A stretch of 64,000 bases of DNA from Hygrophila difformis (lineage: Eukaryota; Streptophyta; Magnoliopsida; Lamiales; Acanthaceae): contig JAOANR010000002.1 in the NCBI GenBank assembly GCA_030278955.1, positions 12,389,982 to 12,453,981 of the forward strand, written 5' to 3'. The notes under the pieces are model-generated. The model had not been told where the DNA came from. It did not search any database and saw nothing but the letters and a program-made list of their open reading frames with translations. Position 1 is the stretch's first letter. The number at the start of each line of letters is the position of its first letter. The translations under genes and the position numbers were made by a program. Positions 56,566-64,000 of the stretch are shown here, piece by piece.

Positions 56566-57217
56566 CTCCGGATTTGACTCGGATTTGATGGTAACCGCTG
56601 CGAAGATCTATATTTGAGAATATGTTGGCATGACCAAGTTCGTCGAGCATGTCGTCAAGGCGAGGAATGGGGTGCCGGCACTTGATTGTGATGGCATTTA
56701 CTGCTCTGCAGTCTACGCACATTCGCCACGAGCCATCTTTCTTTTGCACTAGCAGCACTGGTACCGCGCATGGAGACAGACTCTCTCGTACCCATCCTTT
56801 GTCAAGCAACTTCTGGACCTGCGCCTGTATTTCCTTGGTTTCCTCTGGTGACATTCGATATGCTGGCTGGTTTGGAATAGAAGCACCCGATAAAAAGTCT
56901 ATCTGATGCTCGATTCCTCGCAAAGGTGGCAATCCCGCCGGTACTTCTTCTGGAAATATATCCTTGTTCCGTTCCAGCGTCCTGGCAAAGTCAGTAGGAA
57001 ATTCAGGTGCAGTATGACAAGTCATTCGAATAAATTCAACAGGTTTAGAATAAGCTAAGAAACAGTAACATGTTGGATTATCATTCTGCACAGCTTGCTT
57101 GAATTCGGGCTTGGTCAACAGAAGACATGGTTCCGAATTAGGTTCATGAATCTCTAATCTAGAAACCTTTGTTTTGCCCTTCTGTTTCGCCTTATGCTCT
57201 TCTTCTTCCTTGCGCAT
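56495..57217 (-). pseudogene. Element A RT, N-terminal half
   Basis: 240 codons: a basic linker, then EVPAGLPPLRGIEHQIDF, the MSPEETKEIQAQVQKLLDKG block and VLLVQKKDGSWRMCVDCRAVN (RT blocks 1-2), and [15 protein letters not shown] with the first catalytic Asp. A frameshift at the T run near 56,552-56,561 (plus strand) and a few missing codons break RT between blocks 3 and 4. Confidence 0.92.
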
Positions 57218-57239
57218 GTTATCCCGTAGTCTTTCTTGA

Positions 57240-57707
57240 TCAATCTTTACAGTCTTGATCGGGAAAGGCCTTACAATATAAGTTTTGTTTATAAAACATA
57301 AAAGATATTGAATTATCCCGACCTTTATAGGTCACATCATTATTGTATAGCCAAGGTCGACCCAATAAGACATGACATGCCGTCATGGGTACGACATCAC
57401 ACAAAATTTTCTCAGAATATGAGCCGATCCGAACTGGCACTCGAGCTCGTTGGACTACCTTCAAACTTCCACTGTCATTCATCCAATGCAACTGGTACGG
57501 CTTCTGGTGGTCTTCGGTTGGAATACCTAACCTGCGGACAATATATGTACTAACAACGTTAGTGCAACTACCGTTATCGACAATTACAGAAGCCAAATTT
57601 CCTTTAATATCACAATGACAGTGAAATAAATTTTCTCTTTGTTCGTCAGGTGGTGGAAGACTTTTTTTTTCGGCATTCAGTGTCCGCATAGCCACGAAGG
57701 TGGTCAA
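57240..57707 (-). pseudogene. Element A aspartic protease
   Basis: 155 codons. SVIVDNGSCTNVVSTYIVRR is the retropepsin active site, with D-N-G where relatives usually have D-S-G. ACHVLLGRPWLYNNDVTYKG is the second conserved block (LLGRPW). The frame ends one frameshift before the RT-linker frame. Upstream gag is absent, cut off at 57,748. Confidence 0.88.
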
Positions 57708-57748
57708 TACTCTATCCTCGTCTTCTTCTATAATCTCATGATCACCAT

Positions 57749-58144
57749 TGTAACACCCCGGATTTGATCACCCAGGCCGGGATGTCACCGCCACACCTCC
57801 CTAGCAAGACACGACTTCTTCGAGCTTGCTGGAGAGATGCAAGGCTATGGTTTTTCAGAATTTAAAACATCTCAAACAACCCATTTATAAATATGTAGCA
57901 AAAATCATTACATAGTATTAACTAAGTTGCAGCGGAATGTAATATTTAAATATAGATATAGCAGCGGAAATATAAATAGGGCCAACATGGCCAAAACGTC
58001 GGGTTAAACAAGCCCGTATACAAGTCATGTAAAATAATTAAGTAAATGTCCAAAATGATTCCCCAATGCATGAGCATACTCCGTACTCTGTAATAGAAAA
58101 ATAAACAACGGGTTTTATCAGTATATAAAATACTGAGTACGACA
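57749..58144. repeat. Left arm of the inverted repeat
   Basis: Blocks GATGTCACCGCCACACCTCC, GAGATGCAAGGCTA, AGGGCCAACATGGCCAAAAC and TACTGAGTA recur inverted and in mirror order at 60,520-60,937. It matches an LTR 3' end read on the minus strand, including TTACAGAGTACGGAGTATGC. Confidence 0.88.
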
Positions 58145-60519
58145 ATCCCTAACATAGCAATAAAGGGGTTTTAAAATTTAGTAATTAAAAACTCATTTTA
58201 AGCATGCATATTAAAACATGTGATTTGGCGAATTAATAGACAATAATTTAATACACATATTCTCGTATTTAAAAATGCTAAATCAAGGTATAGGTATAAT
58301 TTTAAAACATGGCATAATAAATAATTGAATAACATGGTAAAGACATAAATTAAAAGAAAGATAACGTCTTTTAGTTTTCCCCGTTACGCCACAATCTCAA
58401 TAGTATTCATTTAGCTGGCGGTCCGGAGAACGCAGCCAATTTCGTAATTTTCATTTCTCAAGTATCGCATTTCTCAGATATCGAATTTCGGAAAATTGCC
58501 GAAGCAACCCGCTTATCATGCCATACACATATCACTCCGGAGCCTCGAGTAACCCATTCGGATACACCCGAGAGTGTAGAGAAATTTTCATTTGCTGTTT
58601 TGGCATAATATTTATTTCATAATGTTCGCCCTCGGCCGTTTTGGCACGAAGCGAAAAGCTAGGGGGGCACTCTATCGAGAACTCACCCCCTACATAGGTC
58701 ACCCTCGTCCATCAAGGCACGAAGCGAAAAGCTAGAGGGGAGAGCACTCACCCCCTACATAGTAAACTCAATCTAGATTAACGGGTTTTCTGAATAAGAA
58801 AGTTTTTATTGTTTAGACATATCTCACAAATCATGTGTTTCTCAAAAGTCGAGTTTTTCAATATTTCATCCAAACCATTGCCACAATTTACGCCATCTCA
58901 GTTTAAAAATTCATTTCAAAGGCAATCGACTTGAAATTATACAGTAGCTCAAAAACACGTCAGCGAACAACTTTCATGTTTTAAGTCTCTCGAAAACATG
59001 TGAGGAAACGAGTGAAATTTTACAATCTTTGCAAAGCATAAAATCTACCAACTTTTTCTACACAGCGCACTGATTTTCAAAAGAGTTTTTGACATAGCAA
59101 ACGACCTCCAAAATTTATGAAATTTTACAGGCACTTAAAAAGACATCAAAATAAACAAGTTTTCTTAGAGGCATTTTATGTAAATTAATTACGGATTAAG
59201 TCAGATTAATTCACTAATTGCGGACTTAAAATCTGTCGACTTTTTCTTCAACAACACAGTGTATTCAAAATAGATTTTGACTATATAAACGTTAATGAAA
59301 ATGCACGAAATTTTACAGGCATGATTTCGAGACATTTATCTACAACTTTTATGTTTACACCAAAGATTAGTTTTGAACACAAGTGGTAAAAAATGCACAT
59401 CAAGTTCGACCATGCAATCTATCTTGATTATCGAAAAGCTCATGCATTACAGAAAATGTTCGACGTGATTTTGGTAGCAAATCTTAATGAAAACGCATGA
59501 AATTTTGACACAAGCTAGATTAAGATGTTAGGAACAAATTCTAGTTTGGAGTTTTTCATATCGGATTCTCGAAATAGGGTTTTTTCGGCCAATCTCAGAA
59601 AATGCGTAAAGATTGAATCTTTTATGTCCGATTTTAGGGTTTGTTTTAAAACTAGTATTTCAAACGGTTCTAAGCCACCAATATTGATATGCAAGAGATT
59701 ATCTTACTTGATTTTCGTCCTAAACTATCTCGGGGTCGTCCGGGCTCTAAGATTTGTCACGAACGGATATCCTCAACACGAATCTTCCTCCTTTGGCCAC
59801 GAATTCGAATCGAAAGAAGAAATCTTGAGTTAAATCGAATTTTCGGGTTCGAAAAGCTAAATGAAAACCTATGAACGACTTACCACAATCTGGAATACTA
59901 GAGTTCTTGTTCTCTACGCCTCATTGGTCGATTTTCGTCGCCGGAAAGTGATCGGAAAGCAAGAACTTGGTGTTTTCGGATCTTGGAAGAAGTTTGAAGT
60001 GTTTGGAGAGAAGAGAGGCTGCTAGGGTTTGCTTTGAATGATAATTATGAGTTCTAAGACTCAAGATCCGTCCATATATCCTTCCCATCGACCGGGATTG
60101 AGTTACCAAAGTCGGGGGTCGAAAATAAGGTAAGAAATCGTCGAAAATCGAAACATGATCGCAGCCTGTTGAGTGGCGCGGTCTTTACGTGGTATTCCTC
60201 TAGACCGCGCGGACCCCGCCTGGGCTGCGGCCTGGGCTGGATGTGCGATCCGTCGGGCCTTTTCTCCTCTCTTTTGGGCTTCTATCCTCCTATATTTCCG
60301 GGCTCGATTTTTTGGGTCATTCTCGGATCATGGTTCCTATCTTAAATTTATTTCGTCTCTAATAAATTTCGTATTCGAAATATTGAATCCGTCGAGTTTG
60401 AATTCGTTGCCTTTGAATTCGCCGTCTTTCGATTCTCGTGCAATAATTTATTTATTTAAATCATTAATATCATGGTTTTATTTAAATGTTAATTAATGGC
60501 TTTGAAACCTCACGATCAT

Positions 60520-60937
60520 GTATGTGTTAATTTACTCAGCAAGTTGTGCTGACCCCAAACCATTTTATTCCTTTTTCTTACAGAGTATGTGGAATGAGCA
60601 TGAGCACGTTTATGCATGGGGAATTTTTGGGAAACTTTATATTTTAAATTCTTGCATTAGACTATAGTATGAACGGGTCTGTTTAACCCGTGTTTTGGCC
60701 ATGTTGGCCCTATTTACATTTTCCGCTGCAATACTTATACTTAGATACTATTATTCCGCTGCATTATGATATTTATTTTGAATTTATATGGAATGGGCTA
60801 TTTTAATTGTTTTAAAAATTTTAAACACTATAATACCTAGCCTTGCATCTCTTTAGTAAGCTCGGAGAAACCGTGTCGTACTCGGGAGGTGTGGCGGTGA
60901 CATCCCGACCTGGGTGACAAAAAACCGGGGTGTTACA
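60520..60937. repeat. Right arm of the inverted repeat
   Basis: Reads on the plus strand as the LTR 3' end: TACTCAGCAAGTTGTGCTGA, CTTACAGAGTATGTGGAATG, GTTTTGGCCATGTTGGCCCT, and GGAGGTGTGGCGGTGACATC up to the terminal TGTTACA. Confidence 0.88.
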
Positions 60938-61361
60938 GGTACGCCATGTTGTCGTACCACATTATAAATGTAAGCTCGGGCCAATTGGTCCATAGTCCAC
61001 GTGTCCTTCATCGGGATAAATATGGCCGTTTTTGTTAGCCTATCCACGATCACCCAGATCTTATTCATTCCTTTAGGTGAACGTGGCAATCCCGAGACAA
61101 AGTCCATCGAGATGCTATCCCACTTCCAACTTGGAATCTCCAGTGGTTGCATCAACCCTAAGGGTTTTTGTTCACTGCGTTAACCCTTTGGCAGGTGAGG
61201 CATTTCACCACGAAGTCTGCCACTTCCTTCTTCATTCCCAGCCACCAATAGATCTTCTTCAGGTCCTTATAAAGTTTGTCACCTCCGGGATGCACTGAAT
61301 ATGGCGTGTTATGCCCTTCTTCCATCAACCGTTGTTTCAGTTCAACGCACTTCTGAGGCAC
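60938..61361 (-). pseudogene. Element B integrase, truncated
   Basis: The frame 61,361-61,158 holds the HHCC finger (HNTPYSVHPGGDKLYKDL, CLTCQRVNAV). After a frameshift near 61,165 the core starts (KWDSISMDFVSGLPRSPKG with the first catalytic Asp, IWVIVDRLTKTAIFIPM), and ends at YNVVRQHGVP, where the foreign LTR begins at 60,937. The remaining Asp and Glu are missing. Confidence 0.92.
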
Positions 61362-61394
61362 ACACCATCTCCCTTTGAAGCGAATGCTTCCATC

Positions 61395-62075
61395 CTAGTG
61401 GATAGCAAATCCTATTGCCTTGCCATCGGGAATACTCTTCTTTACTCTCTCTAGCTTGACATCGTCCGGTTGAGCGAGTCTTATCTCTTCAAAAATTGGA
61501 GTCCCCGCAACCATTGCGTTGACCATCTCCCTCACTGTGCCAGGATGCACAAGTTCCACTTCCAATTTCGCCAAATCCATGTATAATGCCGGCGGAATCA
61601 CCAACGAGTGTGCCACATGTTGGGTCTTCCGACTTAAGGCATCGGCTACCACATTCGCTTTCCCCTCGTGGTAGGATATCTTCAAATCATAATCCTTGAT
61701 GAGCTCCAGCCATCTTCGCTGTCTCAGATTCAACTCCTTTTGAGTGAATATATACTTCAGACTTTTGTGATCGGTGAACATCCGACACTTTCGCCCATAA
61801 AGATAGTGTCTCCATATCTTCGGAGCGAACACGACAGCTGCCAACTCCAAGTCGTGTGTCGGGTAATTTTCCTCGTGAGGTTTCAATTGGCGTGATGCAT
61901 ACGCAACGACCTTCGAGTCTTGCATCAGAACGCATCCTAATCCTTCCTTCGAAGCATCACTGTAAACTTCAAAATTACCATTCTCTGATGGTAGTGTCAA
62001 TACGGGTGTAGTCGTGAGTCGTTTCTTTAGCTCTTGAAACGCTGTCTCACATGCATCGGTCCACTCGTACTTCAC
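61395..62075 (-). pseudogene. Element B RNase H and connection to integrase
   Basis: 226 codons, open. [20 protein letters not shown] (first Asp), [19 protein letters not shown] (Glu) and [20 protein letters not shown] (Asp) form the RNase [17 protein letters not shown] ends it. The segment up to residue 226 leads to integrase; a stop near 61,395 separates them. Confidence 0.92.
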
Positions 62076-62090
62076 TCCTTTCTTCAGTAG

Positions 62091-63036
62091 CTAGGTTAAA
62101 GGTCGTGCGATTTTTGAGAAGTCCTTTACAAATCGCCTATAGTATCCAGCTAGTCCAAGGAAACTCCTTATTTCCGTTGGGCTCTTCGGCGCTGCCCACT
62201 CTGTGACGGCTGAAACTTTTGCCGGGTCCACTGAAACTCCATCATTGGATACTCTGTATCCTAGAAATGCTACTTCCTTCAACAAAAATCGCATTTGGAC
62301 AACTTTCCATACAGTTGATTCCTTCGCAAGATTCCTAGCACTTGATGTAAATGTTGGGAATGCTCTTCCTCGCTCTTCGAGTAGATCAGGATGTCGTCGA
62401 TGAACACCACTACACACTGATCCAGTAATTCTCGAAACACATTGTTCATGAGATTCATGAACATTGCAGGAGCGTTTGTTAACCCAAAGGATAACACTGT
62501 GAACTCATAGTGACCTTATCGAGTTCGAAACGCCGTTTTCGGAATGTCTTTCTCGGCGATCCTCAATTGGTGATATCCAGATCGCAAATCGATCTTCGAG
62601 AACACCGAAGCTCCCTTCAGTTGATCGAATAGATCTTCGATCCTCGGCAGGGGATACTTGTTCTTGATGGTAACTTGATTTAGTCCCCGGTAATCTATGC
62701 AAAGACGTAATCCTCCGTCTTTCTTCTTAACGAATAAAATCGGTGCTCCTCATAGGGAAGTACTCGGTCTTATGTATCCTTTCTGCAGTAGCTCCTCGAG
62801 TTGTTCCTTCAACTCTTTCATTTCCAATAGCGCCATCCGGTACGGAGCTTTTGAGACAGGCTCTGTTGAATGAGATCTATGGTGAATTCAAGATCTCGTT
62901 TAGGTGGCATGCCCGGAACGTCTTCAGGAAACACGTCCGGGTATTCTCTCACTACTGGAATGTTGTCAACCTTGTTCTCTTCTGTCTCAAGGTTGTGAAC
63001 GTAGCACGCATACAACTCATACCCCTTACGCATCAA
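62091..63036 (-). pseudogene. Element B reverse transcriptase
   Basis: Pieces in order: [20 protein letters not shown] (63,036-62,818), then after a frameshift [20 protein letters not shown] and the SGYHQLRI block. These are interrupted by a stop in place of the conserved Trp near 62,752 and another near 62,518. [15 protein letters not shown] and [18 protein letters not shown] (62,497-62,279) keep the FIDD active site. FLGYRVSNDGVSVDPAKV and RSFLGLAGYYRRFVKDFS (62,417-62,091) close the domain. Confidence 0.92.
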
Positions 63037-63072
63037 GTTACTCAGTTTGAGGGCACTAACGATTTTGTTGCT

Positions 63073-63855
63073 CTACTTAGGGGGTTGAGAGTAAAATATA
63101 ACTCTCCTTCCCCCATTTTTTGACTGGGTAATCTTTTGCTTCTGGCACTCGCTCACCGCCTTATATTGGGACAACCAGTCCATTCCCAGTATAATGTCAA
63201 AGTCCCTTAAGTTAAATTCTACTAAGTTTGCGAAGAATTCTACGTTCTTTATTACTATAGGAATTTTGTCATAACGTTTAGAACACGCTACTACTTCTCC
63301 TGAAGGCAGTTGAATTCCTAAGCTAATTATCTCGCACTTAGGTAGATCTAACTCAGGCACTACTCTTGATGCTATAATTGAACAACTAGCTCCAGAATCA
63401 AATAAAACCTTAAGGGGTGTATTTAAAACATGAAATGTACCTGCCATTACTTCCCCCTGCACAGGCACGTCTGCTTGGTTGATCACGTTGAGGCGTCCCA
63501 TAGGACGTCCTTGATTGCCCTGCTGATTCAGATTCTGATGCTGATTTTGCTGCTGATTCTGTTGCTGATGCTGCGGAGGGCGCTGGTTTTGGTTAGGCTG
63601 ATTCTGAGGGGGCCTGTACCCCTGGTTGTTTCCATTTCTTCCATTCTGCACTGGCCCCGTAACCAAATCCTCTCTCTTCGTGATGTTTTCCAACCGAGTG
63701 TGGCATTCCCGACTCTGGTGACCCATCTGTCCACATCGGTAGCATGCACCCTGCTGAGGGCAACCCCTCGCCAGATGAGGCCTGCCACACCTTGGGCATG
63801 GTGGCACTGGACCTCCTTGGTTAAACTTCCTCCCATTGTTCATTTGTTGTGGCAT
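63073..63855 (-). pseudogene. Element B Gag C-terminus and protease
   Basis: 260 codons. Residues about 19-53 hold two Cys/His knuckles (CPRCGRPHLARGC and CYRCGQMGHQSREC, the second a canonical CCHC). A long Gln/Asn-rich linker follows, then the protease with VLFDSGASCSIIASR (DSG active site) and DFDIILGMDWLSQYKAV. The main capsid part of gag is not found upstream: 63,856-64,000 has stops in all frames that I checked, so gag is deleted or badly eroded. Confidence 0.9.
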
Positions 63856-64000
63856 GTTCGGCCCTCACCAATACTCGGTCCTTCTTGTGTTGCTCTCAGT
63901 TCTCATGTCCCTGTTTCAAAAGAATTAATTTGTTTGTATAATAAAGTCAATTTCCCAAATTTAGTAAGTTTCTCAAAAGCATACTATCTCAGGACGCTGT

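Larger units (their letters stand above)
47850..57748 (-). mobile_element. Element A: Ty3/gypsy chromovirus-like retrotransposon, truncated
   Basis: On the minus strand from 57,748 it has protease, RT, RNase H, integrase and an integrase C-terminal domain, then LTR-like sequence that is split by a nested element (48,398-53,783). Gag and the 5' LTR are missing: the sequence is cut at 57,748 by the LTR unit 57,749-60,937. The HLRKERFP-type integrase end and single RNase H suggest a chromovirus, possibly CRM-like. The left edge is approximate (47,850-47,900), estimated from collinearity with the nested element's LTR. Confidence 0.82.
57749..60937 (-). mobile_element. Chimeric solo-LTR-like unit between elements A and B
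   Basis: Starts TGTAACACCCCGG and ends CCGGGGTGTTACA. No TSD: left flank ACCAT, right flank GGTAC, and the flanks are different retrotransposons. The outer 0.4 kb at each end are inverted copies of each other. Between them, on the minus strand, a gene-like leader (about 60,035-59,860: AAACCCTAGCAGCCTC... then GTGGTAAGTCG, a splice-donor-like site) marks a minus-oriented LTR body. No coding domain. Confidence 0.85.
60938..64000 (-). mobile_element. Element B: Ty3/gypsy Tekay/Del-like chromovirus, truncated
   Basis: On the minus strand gag end, protease, RT, RNase H and integrase run from about 63,855 to 60,938, where the integrase core is cut by the LTR unit. Motifs fit the Tekay/Del lineage ([26 protein letters not shown]). 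It carries stops in RT and frameshifts. Neither LTR is in the window. Confidence 0.85.

Noticed and set aside
62743..63123. 126-codon plus-strand frame
   Set aside because: Antisense shadow of element B RT and protease region.
1..64000. An antiviral, toxin or other gene-cluster system
   Set aside because: Apart from one ERF gene, all protein domains seen belong to retrotransposons; no cluster of host enzymes is present.

Overview
This window looks like a transposable-element-dense piece of a eudicot nuclear genome. The evidence is AT-rich intergenic DNA, plant-type Stowaway, hAT, MULE and CACTA elements, plant L1 elements with an RNase H tail, Ty3/gypsy elements of the Tat and chromovirus types, and one short two-exon ERF gene of the plant-specific SHINE type. 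I cannot name the species. All boundaries were read by eye; no alignment was run.

Layout. 1-10,896 is a decayed minus-strand Ty3/gypsy element of Tat type (element C): gag, protease, RT, RNase H, a second RNase H and integrase, with a 628-bp 5' LTR at its right edge. Its integrase is split by a 3.7-kb solo LTR (1,233-4,934; TSD GCGGT). 10,897-17,020 is AT-rich DNA with a tandem duplication, one Stowaway and one hAT MITE. 17,021-23,750 is a long-TIR element holding a decayed plus-strand L1 LINE (17,323-22,927) and a Stowaway. 23,855-25,054 holds a MULE MITE and a hAT MITE. 25,201-30,123 is a CACTA element with a second CACTA inserted 36 bp from its end, plus later insertions. 30,296-31,186 is an almost fully palindromic MULE MITE. 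31,530-37,826 is one Stowaway blown open by a 5.8-kb, fairly complete minus-strand L1 LINE and by another Stowaway.

38,760-39,493 is the only host gene I recognise, an AP2/ERF factor of the SHINE/WIN1 clade (regulators of wax and cutin synthesis), with a TATA box and a TGACGTCA element upstream. 39,494-47,850 carries an ORF-less retroposon with a 14-bp TSD, two tRNA-derived SINEs, a 1.3-kb hAT element and two Stowaways.

47,850-57,748 is a second minus-strand gypsy element (element A, chromovirus-like). Its downstream LTR is split by a complete, tiny-ORF, non-autonomous LTR retrotransposon (48,398-53,783; TSD AGAAG, initiator-Met PBS, PPT), whose own LTR carries a CACTA element with TSD ATT. 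57,749-60,937 is an odd LTR unit with about 0.4-kb inverted ends and non-matching flanks. It joins element A to a third minus-strand gypsy element (element B, Tekay/Del-like) that runs towards the window end.

The genes do not form a shared pathway. What the window offers is a readable insertion history with several empty-site controls, and three CACTA elements that each carry a conserved pair of tRNA-like (A-box/B-box) modules. That pairing is the best candidate for something not routinely described.
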